Assembly: GCA_038131695.1 (NCBI GenBank)
Contig: JAYPQA010000023.1
Coordinates: 34,610-98,609, forward strand
Source: JADHLK01 sp038131695
GTDB taxonomy: Bacteria > Pseudomonadota > Alphaproteobacteria > Puniceispirillales > Puniceispirillaceae
DNA: 64,000 nt
Direction of reading: 5' to 3'
In this document: positions 17,752 to 28,152 of the stretch, piece by piece
How positions within the stretch are numbered: the stretch's first letter is position 1
Layout of the letters: each line of letters begins with the position of its first letter
Position numbers and translations under genes: made by a program
The notes under the pieces: model-generated
What the model was told of the DNA's origin: nothing
Seen by the model: the letters and a program-made list of their open reading frames with translations, nothing else
Databases searched by the model: none

Positions 17752-18892
17752 TCAGCACCTCTTCCTGCTCCCATATCCTGCGGCGATCAAATCCAGCAGG
17801 ATTTCGCTCGACCCTTCGCCAAAACTGTAAAGGCGGGCATCGCGCCAATAGCGTTGCATATCGCTTTCTGCCGCATAGCCGGCACTGGCCATAATCTGCA
17901 TTCCTTGTTCAGTTACTTTTTCAGTGTTTCAGTGGTGACCAACTTGGCCTTTGCAGCAAGACGCGTGCAATCCTCGCCTGCATCAATGGCTCTGGCCAGC
18001 TCGCGGGTGACAAGACGCGCCAAATCCACCTCCGTTTGCATCTGGGCCAGCCGGTGTGCCAGCACCTGAAACCGTCCTATCGGCTGGCCGAATTGCGTGC
18101 GCTCGCGGGCATGGGCAAGGGCCGCATCCACCGCGGCCTGAGCCAGTTCCAACCACCGCAGAGGCCAACCGGAACGCGCATAGAACAGGGTCTTTTTGAG
18201 GCAACTCAAACCGCCGCCAACCGCCCCGATGCGGCCTCATCCGGCACAAACCTCATCAAAGCCAATATCATAGGAAAGGGAGCAGCGATTGCCGACCTTG
18301 TCCAGCCGGGTCATGGAGACCCCTTCGGCATCGGGCGGCACTAAAAACAGCGTGACCCCCCGCCCGCCAGTGCTGGCCGGGTCGGTGCGCGCGGCCACCA
18401 CCATCCGCAAGGCAGCAGCAGCGCCGCTGATCCAGATTTTCCGGCCGGTGATTTTCCAGCCCTCCCCGCTCTTTTCAGCGCGGGTCTGCAAGGCCCCGGC
18501 ATCACTGCCTGCCCCGGCCTCGCTCAGACCCAGCGCAAACGTCCCCTCGCCAGCCAGCAATTTTGGTAACCATTTACCCTTCTGCTCACTGCTGGCAGAA
18601 GTTAACAAAGTCATCATGCCAAAACAGGCCACCCGGTTATAGAGCAAGGCGGCCATCGTTGCATGATAGCCGAGCCTTTCCTGAATGATGGACAGCTGCT
18701 GCCAGCTGCCACCCAGCCCGCCTCGCCTGTTCTGGCAGGACCAGCTGGAATAGGACCCATATCAGCAAAAATTTTCAGCAAATGATCAGGCGGTTCAGCA
18801 GCCGCATCACGCCGCCTGACTTCTGCAGGCGGCAAATGCTTTTGCATCATCTTGTCGATAGCCTTACAAAGAATCGCAATTTCAAATGACAT
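17752..18892 (-). pseudogene. Acyl-CoA dehydrogenase, broken by at least five frameshifts
   Basis: Acyl-CoA dehydrogenase whose pieces together cover the normal length of about 380 residues. In order they are MSFEIAILCKAIDKMMQKHL; TMAALLYNRVACFGMMTLLT; FALGLSEAGAGSDAG with ITGRKIWISGAAAAL; SCLKKTLFYARSGWPL with RERTQFGQPIGRFQVLAHRL; and QGMQIMASAGYAAESDMQRY with YSFGEGSSEILLDLIA. Pieces shift frame near 18730, 18690, 18245, 18215 and 17925. The density of lesions is higher than in any neighbour, so this could be a true pseudogene, although repeated sequencing indels are not excluded. If functional it would introduce a double bond into an acyl-CoA made by the adjacent ligase. Confidence 0.78.
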
Positions 18893-18965
18893 TTGCTCTG
18901 ACCACAAAGTATTTTTAGGTTAACCAAGGGTAAAACTCTATCTGTGCTAAAACAACTGTAAAATA

Positions 18966-20532
18966 ATGCTTGATAATTTGGACGTGATAATTGTTGGGGC
19001 CGGGGCAGCAGGTGCGGCGGCTGCATGGAGGCTGGCAGCGGGCGGGCTGAAAACCGCCTGTCTGGAGCGTGGAGGCTGGCAGTCTGAAAATGATTTTCCG
19101 GCACAGGCAGATGATTGGGAAATCATCCGCCAGACCAGATGGAGTCCCAGCCCGGCCCAGCGCCGCTTGCCATTTGATCTCGAAATTGATGCAAAAGATA
19201 GCATGATAAAACCGCTGGCCTGTGCAGCTGTTGGCGGAAGCACGATAATGTGGTCTTGTCATTTTCCGCGCTTCCACCCTTCTGATTTTTGCACCCAAAC
19301 GCTGGACGAGGTTGGCGATGACTGGCCGATCTTATGAGGATTTGCTGCCCTATTATCAGCTGAATGAGAAAATGATGGGGGTCAGCGGGCTGGTTGGCAA
19401 TCCCGCCTATCCCGATGACCGGCCGCACCGGCTGGCCCCGCTGCCCCTTTCCAGCGGCGCCCAGCGCATTGCGCGCGCCTTTAACGATCTGGGCTGGTCA
19501 TGGTGGCCAGCTGATATGGCCGTCAATTCTGAGGCCTATGGGCCGGGGCGCGGGCGCTGCACCCATTGCGGGCCCTGTGAGCTGAATTGCCCGCAAAAGG
19601 CCAAGGCCAGCACCGATATTGTCTATTGGCCGCTCGCTTTGCAACAGGGGGCACAGCTGATCACCCGGGCGCGGGTTATTGAGATGCTGACGGATTCGCA
19701 AGGGGCGCGCCAGCGGCGTTCTCTATCTGGATGAGGAGGGGCAGAAACAGCTGGTGCGGCCCCGCGGGTGGTGCTGGCTGGCAATGCGATCGGCTCAGCC
19801 CGCTTGTTGCATCTCTCGGCCAGCAAGGCGCATCCAAATGGGCTGGCCAACCGATCCGGCCTGGTTGGCAAAAACCTGATGCTGCATCCGCTGGCGCGGG
19901 TCACCGGGCTGTTTGCCGATCCGGTAGAGGGGCATAAGGGCATTTCAGCAGGCAGCTTTGTCAGCCATCATTTCTATGAGACAGAGGCCGGGCGGGGTTT
20001 CCAGCGCGGCTTCAAGCTACAGGCCCTTGGCACGCACGGCCCGGCCATGATGGCCAGCGGCTCAGCCGGGCGGCGGATCGCCTGGGGGACGGATCATCAC
20101 CGGGAATTCCTGCGCCATTTTGGCCATGCCTACAGCCTGTCTGTCTGCTCCGATGATATGCCGGACCCGGCCAACCAGGTGCGGTTGAGCGAGCGGATAA
20201 CCGCAGATGACGGGCTGCCAGCGGCGCGCATGGTCTATCAAATTCCGGCGGCTGCGAAAAAAGCCCTTGCCTATGGAATGGCACGGGCGGAAGAAGCGTT
20301 GCAGCAGGCAGGCTGCCTTGAAACATTTGCCACCCCAGCCCTGCCAGAGGCTGGTTTTCATCTGATGGGCACCGCCCGCATGGGAACGGACCCGGAAAGC
20401 TCAGTCCTGAATAGATGGTGTGAGGCCCATGATGTGAGCGGCCTGTTCGTTATTGACGGGGCGGCCTTTGTGACCGCAGCAGCTGTGAATCCGACCAATA
20501 CGATACAGGCCCTCTGCGCTTCGCACAGCTGA
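18966..20532 (+). CDS. GMC-type FAD oxidoreductase with Cys-rich motif, about three frameshifts
   Basis: Glucose-methanol-choline family flavoprotein of about 522 residues. The FAD motif is DVIIVGAGAAGAAAAWRLAA; other markers are AAVGGSTIMWSCHFPRF, FHLMGTARMGTDPESS and the C-terminal FVIDGAAFVTAAAVNPTN. A C-x2-C-x2-C-x3-C motif (CTHCGPCELNC) lies mid-chain, as in dehydrogenase-type GMC enzymes that carry an iron-sulphur cluster. The frame changes near 19330, near 19710 and again near 19770. It is close in sequence to the GMC gene at 30170. It is transcribed divergently from the broken acyl-CoA dehydrogenase operon. The substrate is probably an alcohol or polyol; the electron acceptor is unknown. 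Confidence 0.85.
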
Positions 20533-20620
20533 TCATCGCTTGAAAGCGCATAGATTGCACCTTTTGAAATAAAATTGTCGAAAGACGGGTTTTTCTTGTA
20601 AAAAAACAAGCAAAGAGGCA

Positions 20621-20649
20621 TTGACAAGACTTTTTGTCTGCCTCACAAT
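20621..20649 (+). promoter_or_regulatory. Candidate sigma-70 promoter for the dioxygenase/transporter operon
   Basis: TTGACA at 20621-20626 with a 17-base spacer and CACAAT at 20644-20649 (four of six matches to TATAAT) lies in the 233-base gap upstream of the TfdA-like gene. The spacer holds the short inverted repeat AGAC-TTTTT-GTCT, which could be an operator. Confidence 0.5.
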
Positions 20650-20765
20650 TTTAAGTGCAAAATAGTTTGATCTGGTTTTGTGATTTGGGGGTATGTTGCA
20701 AAAAGAGTCGTTATCACCATCATCTGACAGTGACGTCGGGGCAGCCAGGCCCTGAAGTATGCTTG

Positions 20766-21789
20766 ATGGGAGATAAGCCCCTTCTTGATGCAAGCGAGAA
20801 AAAATGGCCCGGACGCTGTTGGCAGGCAGATGATCTGGCGGCCCAAAAAGACCGGGTTGGTTTTACGCTGAGTCCGGCAAACAGGGCAGGAAATAAGAGC
20901 CGCCCTTGATTTTGTGCGCGCCAACAATCTGACCCTTTCCACCTTGACCCAAGAAGATTTCCGCCTGCCATCGCTGGCCGCTGAGATGCAACGCCTGCGT
21001 CACCAGCTGGATCAGGGAATCGGCTTCGTGGTGCTGCATACCGGGCTGGCCGAGACGCTGTCGGAAAGTGATTTTGAAATTGTCGGCTGGGCCTTGTGCA
21101 ATTATTTCGGCCAGATTATGCGTCAAGGCATTGACCATGATTTGCGCCTGTTCACTGTCGCAGACAAAGGCACCGCCAATAATGACCCGACGCGCATCGG
21201 GGCCAGTGCCAAACGATCTGCCAAACATTCAGATAATGGCTGCCTTGAGCCGCGGCCACCCTGTTATCTGGGACTTTACTGCTATCAATCCTCTGATCAG
21301 GGAGGGGAAAGCACGATTATTTCTGCTCAGGCTATTTTGCGCACGATTATTGAGGAACGGCCAGATTTGCTGGACTACTTTTTCCAGACCTATCATTTTC
21401 GCGCCCCGCAATCGCATGTCTGGCCATCCAAAGGGCCAACCATCCAGAAACCGATTCTGGAATTCAAGGATGGGGAATTATTGGTGCATTATGCGCGGGT
21501 GATGATCACGCCGGGCATGGAGATGGCTGGCCAGCCGCTCAGCCCGGTGCAGGTTGAGGCGCTGGATTTTCTGGACGAGGTGCTGGAAAGGCCGGAGCTT
21601 AACTTTCAGACTTTGTTGCGGCCGGGCGATATGCTGGTGATGAATAATCTGGCCTTTTTGCATGGACGAGAGGCGTTCAGCCCGGGCACAGTCGGAGGCC
21701 GGAATCTGAAACGCTATTGGATGTGGCGGCGGCATATCGGGCCGGGCACAGACCCGGTTTTGCTGGATTTGGCTGAATTTGGTTCATAA
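20766..21789 (+). CDS. TfdA/TauD-like Fe(II)/2-oxoglutarate-dependent dioxygenase, frameshifted
   Basis: About 340 residues. The facial triad is visible as HSDN (His-x-Asp in AKHSDNGCLEPRPP) and the distal His of NNLAFLHGREAF. The 2-oxoglutarate-binding Arg is in RNLKRYWMWRR. These enzymes hydroxylate small organic acids or amines at the expense of 2-oxoglutarate and oxygen; gamma-butyrobetaine hydroxylase and TfdA are relatives. The N-terminal part (DASEKKWPGRCWQADDLAAQ) is in a different frame. Removing one G near 20890 gives RAEIRAALDFVRANN and continuity. The start at ATG 20766 is a judgement, since the ribosome site is weak. It is the first gene of a probable operon with DUF2848 and the ABC transporter. 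Confidence 0.82.
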
Positions 21790-21802
21790 GAAGGGATAGG
21801 GT

Positions 21803-22534
21803 ATGCGCGAGATTGCCGTAACAATAGAACATCTGGACGGACAGAAAGAAGAACAATCCTTCAAGATTGCACGGATGTATAATTTTGGCTCGGCCACCCG
21901 TGATCCTGATGCGGCCGTGGCGCATCAAGAAGAAGTGGCGAAATCTGGCATCTATATTGCCTTTGATGTGCCTGCCCCGCGGATTTATCCGATCGGGCTA
22001 CACGCACTGGATACGGGTGATTCAGTTTTTGTTCAGTCCGCGCAAACCTCTGGCGAGGTTGAAATCATCATTTATGTCAGCGACCAGATTTATGTCGGGG
22101 TTGGCAGCGATCATACAGACCGGGCGCTGGAATCTGTCTCTATTCCGGGTTCCAAGCAGGCTTGTGTCAACCATCTGGCCCCGGTGTTCTGGGCCTGGGA
22201 TGAGATAGCTGACAAATGGGATGACTGTATCTTGCGCAGCTGGGTGGATGGTCGGCTGTATCAAGAGGTTGGAGTGGACAAGTTCTTGTCACCACCGGAT
22301 ATTTTATCCGTGCTGAAAGAGCGGGTGAACAACCTGCCGGCGCGTGATTTCTTGGTTTATTGCGGAACCTTCGTTAGTGTCGATAAGGCGCTGGGTTTTG
22401 GCAATAATTGGCGCTACCAGCTGGAAGCGCCGCAGGTGAACAGGCAAATTGAAGCCCAGTATGAGGTGGTTGATATTCTCGAAGAAGTCAAAGACGGCTT
22501 TCGAGTGCCTTTCTTCAACCCCCAGAAAAGCTGA
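21803..22534 (+). CDS. DUF2848 family protein
   Basis: Protein of 243 residues matching DUF2848, a family distantly related to fumarylacetoacetate hydrolase-type enzymes. Diagnostic stretches are SGEVEIIIYVSDQIYVGVGS, then DHTDRALESVSIPGSKQ, WDEIADKWDDCILRSWV and FLVYCGTFVSVD. The start at 21803 follows AAGGGAT, 13 bases after the dioxygenase stop. Members are frequently found beside ABC transporters and amidases or dioxygenases in alpha- and betaproteobacterial catabolic operons. A hydrolase or decarboxylase-type function on a beta-keto or similar acid is an inference only. Confidence 0.82.
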   Translation: MREIAVTIEHLDGQKEEQSFKIARMYNFGSATRDPDAAVAHQEEVAKSGIYIAFDVPAPRIYPIGLHALDTGDSVFVQSAQTSGEVEIIIYVSDQIYVGVGSDHTDRALESVSIPGSKQACVNHLAPVFWAWDEIADKWDDCILRSWVDGRLYQEVGVDKFLSPPDILSVLKERVNNLPARDFLVYCGTFVSVDKALGFGNNWRYQLEAPQVNRQIEAQYEVVDILEEVKDGFRVPFFNPQKS

Positions 22535-22573
22535 CCTGTCTGTTTGTATATCCTTATGGAAAGGGAGGAAAAA

Positions 22574-24149
22574 ATGCGAAAGCACAAAAACAAGCTGCTG
22601 GTAACGGCTGCTGCCTCGCTGGCTTTTTCAGCGTTGGCAGGGGCTGCTTCGGCAGAAACACTTATCGTGGCCTCACCACAGGTCCCGGAAGGGTTTGACG
22701 GGGATGCCCTGAAAACCCACACCCAGAATGTGGTCGTTCAGACTTATGAAAATCTGGTTGTTTATGGCAAGAAGATGGTTGATGGCCGGATGGTCAATGA
22801 CCCGTCCACAGTTGAGCCGCATCTGGCTGAGAGCTGGAAAGTCTCTGAAGATGGCAAGACTTGGGTGTTCAAGCTGCGCGAAGGCATCAAGAGCCCGTAT
22901 GGCAATGAGCTGACGGCAGATGATGTTGAGTGGAGCTGGGCAAAATCCTTCGCCCAGAAGCGCACAGGTAACTTCATTGCACGCGTATCCAACGTTGTCG
23001 GCGTGAAAGCGGTCTCAAAATATGAGGTTGAGTTCACCTTGTCTGCTCCCAGTTCAATTTTCCTGAAAGCCCTGACGCTCTATGTTCCGGGCATTTATGA
23101 TTCAACTGAGGTCAAAAAGCACGCAACCAGTGATGACCCGTGGGCTCTGAAGTGGATGCAGTCAAACACCGCCGGGTTTGGGGCCTATCACCTCGAAACA
23201 TTGCGCCCAGACGATCAGGCTGTATATGTTGCCAATAAAAACTATTTCGGCGGCAAGCTGTATTTTGATCGGGTGATTTATAAAGAAGTGCCGTCTGAAG
23301 CCAGCCGGGTTACCCTGCTGAAAACCGGCCAGGTGCATCTGATTGACCGCCCGTCCATTCAAAAAGGTGGTTGATCTGCAGCAGGATGCAAATGTTCGGG
23401 TGGACCGGGCATCTGGTCGTTCCATTGCTTCAGCCAGAATGAACCCGAAATGTAAGCCGTTTGATGATGTGCGGGTGCGTCAGGCCTTTAACTATGCGAT
23501 TGACAAGGACGCGCTAAACACAGCTGTGTTTGCTGGTCAGGCGGATATCGCAAAGTCTATCGTGCCGCCGATTGTGGATGGGTATAACCCGAACCACTAT
23601 CCGTATGACTATAATCCGGACAAGGCTAAGGCATTGCTGGCTGAGGCAGGCTTCCCGAATGGCATCTCTGAGCCAATCCAGCTGCTTTATGCTGATGCGT
23701 TCTGGCATCAGGAGCCGGTGGCTATCCAGGTTGCGGATATGCTGAAGAAGGTCGGCGTGAACATTCAGCCGACCCGGGTGACCACATCTGAAATGCGGGC
23801 CAAGGGCTCTCCCAAGGAGATGAGCATGTGCTTCTTTACCTGGGAAGACGGGCCGATTGTTTTGGATCCGGTTTATACCATGTATCTGATCTCGCATTCT
23901 ACAGGCGTATCCAACCGCGCAGCTTATTCCAACCCGCGGGTTGATGAGCTGATCGATATGTCTCGTGAAGAGCTGGATGCAACCAAGCGTTTGGCCATGA
24001 TGGATGAAGCACAGAAGCTGTGGGTGACAGATGCACCCTGGATTCTGACAACTTATCCGGCGACCTTTGAGGCGATGAACCCGAAGGTAACCGGCTGGGT
24101 GCATTATCCAGATGAGCATGAGCGCTGGCGTGAGCTGAAGATGAACTAA
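22574..24149 (+). CDS. ABC transporter substrate-binding protein, family 5 (peptide/nickel type), frameshifted
   Basis: Periplasmic binding protein of about 525 residues for the adjacent importer. It has a clear signal peptide (MRKHKNKL, a hydrophobic core, and cleavage after GAASA). The mature region shows SBP_bac_5 features: VVVQTYENLVVYGK, PHLAESWKVSEDGKTWVFKL, DVRVRQAFNYAIDKDAL and NPDKAKALLAEAGFPNG. The frame breaks near 23367 in a run of A; one base fewer restores RPSIQKVVDLQQDA. The start at 22574 has a strong GGGAGG site. Such proteins bind oligopeptides, opines, glutathione or other amide-rich ligands, so the ligand cannot be fixed from sequence. A strong hairpin follows the gene. 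Confidence 0.87.
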
Positions 24150-24158
24150 AACATCTTT

Positions 24159-24192
24159 GGGCATTGCCGGTGGTGTGCTGTCGGCAATGCCC
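24159..24192 (+). terminator. Hairpin between binding-protein and permease genes
   Basis: A perfect 11-bp stem (GGGCATTGCCG, 24159-24169, with CGGCAATGCCC, 24182-24192) and a 12-base loop is followed by GTTATTTATTTT. In binding-protein operons such hairpins partly terminate transcription or protect the upstream message, giving excess binding protein over permease. Confidence 0.75.
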
Positions 24193-24244
24193 GTTATTTA
24201 TTTTGCCCTGTTAAGAACAACTTGCTTGGAATAGCGTTCCGACT

Positions 24245-25259
24245 ATGAATTTTTCACAGTTTATTTTCCGCCGCACGCTTATGGTTATCCCGCTTCTGGT
24301 CGGGGTGGTGTTTCTGACCTTTATGCTGGTGCGGGTTGGCGGGCTGGACCCGGTCGGTCTGCTGGCGGGCCCGACCGCGACAGCTGAGGAATTTGACATG
24401 ATCCGCGAGGAGCTGGGACTTGACCAGCCCCTATGGAAACAATTTTTGATTTATGCCGGCAATGTTGTGCAAGGGGATTTGGGCGAAAGCTGGCTGTCCA
24501 ACCGGCCGGTTCTGGAGGATATTTCAGCGCGCTCGCTGATTTCGCTGGAATTGCTGTTCTGGGGAATTGGCCTTGGCACGCTTATCGGGGTGCCGCTGGG
24601 TTTGCGGGCTGCGTTCCGCCCGAATGGTCGGTTTGACCAAACAACACGGGTTCTCTCCTTGCTGGGATTTTCCATCCCCACCTATTGGCTGGGGCTGGTG
24701 ATGCTGTTTGTCTTTTTCTATCTGCTTCGCTGGGCCCCGCCTGGCATGGGCCGGATTTCGCTGATGGTCAGCCCGCCTGATTTTATCACCGGCAGCTATC
24801 TGATTGACGGGCTCTTGACAGCCAACTGGCAAGCGGCCCATTCCGCGCTGACGCATCTGATTTTGCCTGTTATCTGTCTGGCGATCGTCTCTGCTGCGCC
24901 GATTATTAAACAGACACGGGCGATTGCGCTGGAAGTGATCGCCTCTGATTCTGGTGCGCTATGCACGGGCTTGCGGCCTGAAAACAAAGACTGTGCGCGA
25001 TATTGTATTCAAGAACAGCGCGACACCGATCATCACTTTTGTTGGCACTGAGATTACCGGTCTCGTCGGCACCATGTCGCTGATTGAATATGTCTTTGCC
25101 TGGGGCGGGCTGGGTCAATATGGGCTGAATGCGATCGTGCGCGGCGATTTTACCGCAGTTCAGGGCTATGTGCTGACGCTGGCGCTGTTTTCCGTGCTGG
25201 TCTTTCTGGTGGTGGATATCATCATCGCGATTATTGAACCGCGTTCGGAGTTGAACTGA
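24245..25259 (+). CDS. ABC transporter permease, DppB/OppB type, frameshifted
   Basis: Inner-membrane permease of about 337 residues. It has an N-terminal membrane anchor (FIFRRTLMVIPLLVGVVFLT), the characteristic FDMIREELGLDQPLWKQFL region, several hydrophobic segments, and the EAA-loop region (YARACGLKTKTVRDIVFKNS) with a following TEITGLVGTMSLIEYVFAW. One base is gained or lost near 24955, where LEVIASD changes frame to VRYARACG. The end at 25259 leaves one base before the next ATG. It pairs with the DppC-type permease to form the pore. Confidence 0.86.
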
Positions 25260-25260
25260 G

Positions 25261-26145
25261 ATGTCTGCTGTTTCATCCGCAAAGGCCCCGCTCTCCACCC
25301 GTATTGGCAATCGCTTGCGCGGGGTCAGCCGCCTCAGCCCGACCGCGACCGCAGGCGTGATTATCATCCTGCTGTTTGGTGTGCTGGCGCTGTTTTCTGA
25401 TCTGTTCATGACGCATGATCCGGTGTCTTCTTATCCGGAGCGTATCTTGCAAGCCCCCTCTGCCGAACATTGGTTTGGCACAGATGGCAATGGGATGGAT
25501 ATTTTCTCGCGTGTTATCTATGGTGCCAAATTCGGCTTTGGCATTGCCATTCCGGCAGTGATTATTTCAGTGCTAATCGGGGTGCCGGTTGGCCTGATTG
25601 CAGGCTATCGCGGTGGTTTGCTGGATGAAGTGCTGATGCGGATTTTTGACGGGCTGCGCGTCTTCCCCTCTATCATTCTGGCCTTGGCGGTGGTCGCGGC
25701 GACCGGCCAGTCGCTGCTTAATGTGGTTTTGGTGCTGGGCTTTCTGGACAGCCCGGTCTTTGCCCGGCTGGTGCGCGCTGAGGTCTTGGCCCTGCGAAGC
25801 TCTATCTTTGTGGAAAGCGCGGTCGCGGCCGGCAATCCAACCTGGCGGATTTTATTCCTGCATCTCTTGCCCAACTCCATTCAAGGGGCGATGGCCCAAA
25901 CCGCGGTGCGGGCCGCCTGGGCGGTGCGGATCAGCGCGACGCTGGCCTTTTTGGGTGTGGGTATTCAGGCCCCGACCCCGGAATGGGGGGCGATGATCCG
26001 GCAAGGGGCTGAATTTATGGTAACCGGTCAATGGTGGGTAGCTATCTTTCCCGGTATTGCGCTGATTTTCCTGGTATTCGGGTTGAATCTGTTCGGCGAT
26101 GGCATTCAAGATATTCTGGATCCGCGGCGGAGGGTTTCAAAATGA
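25261..26145 (+). CDS. ABC transporter permease, DppC/OppC type
   Basis: Second inner-membrane permease, 294 residues. It shows the N-terminal OppC-type segment (GVIIILLFGVLALFSDLF), HWFGTDGNGMDIFSRVIYGA, and the EAA-loop (FVESAVAAGNPTWRILFLHL), ending [16 protein letters not shown]. These are standard markers for peptide/nickel-type importers. It starts directly after the DppB-type gene, and its stop overlaps the next gene by ATGA, so the transporter genes are translationally coupled. No break is seen. Confidence 0.93.
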   Translation: MSAVSSAKAPLSTRIGNRLRGVSRLSPTATAGVIIILLFGVLALFSDLFMTHDPVSSYPERILQAPSAEHWFGTDGNGMDIFSRVIYGAKFGFGIAIPAVIISVLIGVPVGLIAGYRGGLLDEVLMRIFDGLRVFPSIILALAVVAATGQSLLNVVLVLGFLDSPVFARLVRAEVLALRSSIFVESAVAAGNPTWRILFLHLLPNSIQGAMAQTAVRAAWAVRISATLAFLGVGIQAPTPEWGAMIRQGAEFMVTGQWWVAIFPGIALIFLVFGLNLFGDGIQDILDPRRRVSK

Positions 26146-27178
26146 GCCTGCTCTCAGTTTCTGACCTGCAAACCCATTTCATCTTTCACGATATCGATAA
26201 TCAGCTGCGCGAGGCGCGCGCGCTGAACAAGGTCAATCTGACGCTGGATGCCGGCCAGATTCTGGGCATTGTCGGCGAGACCGGGGCAGGCAAATCGCTG
26301 ACCGCGCAATCCATTTGCGGATTGCTGCGTCCGCCTGCCCGCATTGTGGGTGGTTCGGTCACTTTTGATGGCCGTGATTTGCTGGCCTTGCCAGAAGAGG
26401 AGCTGAACGCCGTTCGCGGGGCTGATATTGCGATGGTCGTGCAAAATCCGCGCAGCTCTCTCGATCCGCTGACCCGCATCGGCGATCAGCTGGTGCGTAT
26501 CCATCAAACCCATACTGGCGGGCCACTGGGACATCCAGACAAAAGGCCATGGAAATGATGCAGGCTGTCGGCATTCCCGATCCAGAAGGGCGCTTCACGG
26601 CCTGGCCGCATGAATTGTCTGGCGGCATGGCCCAGCGCGTGCTGATAGCGATGGCGCTGATGAATGAGCCAAAGCTGCTTATCGCGGATGAGCCGACAAC
26701 CGGTCTGGATGTAACCGTGCAGGCGCAGATACTGGATTTGCTGAAAGAGCTGGTCGCCCGCTTTGATATGGCCAGCATGATCATCACCCATGATCTGGGC
26801 ATTGTTGCCCATTATTGTGATCAGGTGGCGGTGATGTTTGCTGGCGAAATTATTGAACAGGGAACAGTGCGGGATGTGTTTCTGAAACCAGCGCATCCCT
26901 ATACCCAGCAATTATTGGCGGCGACCCCGGAGCGGCTCAATCTTGGCAGCGAAAACCAGCTGGGGGGCCAGCCGCCGGATCTGTTTAATTTGCCGCCCGG
27001 CTGCCTCAGCCAGGATCGCTGTCCACTGGCAACGGATAAATGCCGCACAGAGCCGCCGATGGTCGCGATCACAGCTGGCCATACGGCCCGCTGCCATTTT
27101 GCCAAAAGCCAAAACTGGCCAAAAAACCAAAAAACCATCTGGCAAATCGGGCAGGAGCAAGAAAAATGGATGAGGTAA
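26142..27178 (+). CDS. ABC transporter ATP-binding protein, DppD/OppD type, frameshifted
   Basis: ATPase of about 345 residues. Walker A is GETGAGKS, the Q-loop region [12 protein letters not shown], signature LSGGMAQR, Walker [13 protein letters not shown], switch His in ITHDLG. The OppD-type C-terminal zone has [15 protein letters not shown] and cysteines in [15 protein letters not shown]. The frame breaks near 26520-26550, between IHQTHTGG and AMEMMQAVG. The start ATG 26142 overlaps the DppC stop; the stop overlaps the DppF-type start by 13 bases. It would energise uptake together with the DppF-type subunit. Confidence 0.87.
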
Positions 27179-28152
27179 TCCTGCAGGCCAAAAATCTGGT
27201 CAAGCGCTTTCCGGTGGGCCGCTCCGGCAGCTTTGTCAATGCGGTCAATGGCGTGAATTTGACCATCCGGCGCGGTGAGGTGCTGGGCATGGTCGGGGAA
27301 AGTGGTTCTGGCAATTCCACGATTGGCCGCACGGTGCTGCGTCTTACAGACCCTACAGAAGGCCAGATATTCTTTGATGGGCAGAATATTACCAGCCTGC
27401 CAGCCAAGCAGGTAAGGCCGCTGCGCAAAGATATGCAAATGGTGTTTCAGGACCCGTGGAGCGCACTGAACCCGCGCATGAAAATCGGCGATTTGATGGC
27501 CGAGCCGCTGCGTATTCACCTTGATATGTCGCGTTCCGAGTGTCAGGATCGCACCGAGATGCTGGCAAAACGCGTGAGACTCAGCACCGAATTTCTGAAT
27601 CGCACACCCAGCGCCCTATCCGGCGGCCAGCTGCAGCGGGTTTGTATTGCGCGGGCGATTGCCACCAATCCAAAGCTGATTGTGCTGGATGAGCCAACCA
27701 GCTCGCTCGATCTCTCAGTGCGGGCCGGTATTCTGGAATTGCTGCAGGAATTGCGCGCCGAGACAGAAGCCGGATTCCTGTTCATCAGCCATGATTTAGG
27801 CACGATTAAACTGATCAGTGACCGGATCGCGGTTCTCTATCTGGGTCATATTGTTGAAGAAGTGCCAAAAGATAAGCTGTTCTCTGATCCCTCGCACCCC
27901 TATTCGCAATCCCTGCTGTCGGCGCATCTGCCATCAGACCCGGATGCCAACTTGCAGCGTTTGACCCTGCAAGGGGAGATTCCCTCGCCAATCAATCTGC
28001 CTAGCGGGTGCAGCTTTCATACCAGATGCCCGGTGGCTGCGGAGGCGTGCAAATCCACCCTGCCCCAGCCCGAAGAAATCTCACCCGGGCATATGGCCAG
28101 CTGTCTGCGAATAAAAGAAGGCGGCAACATCATTTCACGAGACACAAAATGA
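27166..28152 (+). CDS. ABC transporter ATP-binding protein, DppF/OppF type, Walker A Lys replaced by Asn
   Basis: ATPase subunit of 328 residues starting [19 protein letters not shown]-loop [13 protein letters not shown], signature LSGGQLQR, Walker [13 protein letters not shown] and switch His (FISHDLG) are intact, and the C-terminus has [15 protein letters not shown]. The Walker A motif reads GESGSGNST, so the lysine that contacts the ATP phosphates is Asn50 (codon AAT at 27313-27315). If real, one of the two ATP sites of the transporter would be impaired; a base error (AAG or AAA to AAT) is the alternative. The stop overlaps the following reductase gene (ATGA). Confidence 0.9.
   Translation: MDEVILQAKNLVKRFPVGRSGSFVNAVNGVNLTIRRGEVLGMVGESGSGNSTIGRTVLRLTDPTEGQIFFDGQNITSLPAKQVRPLRKDMQMVFQDPWSALNPRMKIGDLMAEPLRIHLDMSRSECQDRTEMLAKRVRLSTEFLNRTPSALSGGQLQRVCIARAIATNPKLIVLDEPTSSLDLSVRAGILELLQELRAETEAGFLFISHDLGTIKLISDRIAVLYLGHIVEEVPKDKLFSDPSHPYSQSLLSAHLPSDPDANLQRLTLQGEIPSPINLPSGCSFHTRCPVAAEACKSTLPQPEEISPGHMASCLRIKEGGNIISRDTK

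Noticed and set aside
20596..20613. CTTGT-A-run-ACAAG hairpin downstream of the first GMC gene as a terminator
   Set aside because: The stem is only five base pairs and AT-rich with no T-tract behind it.
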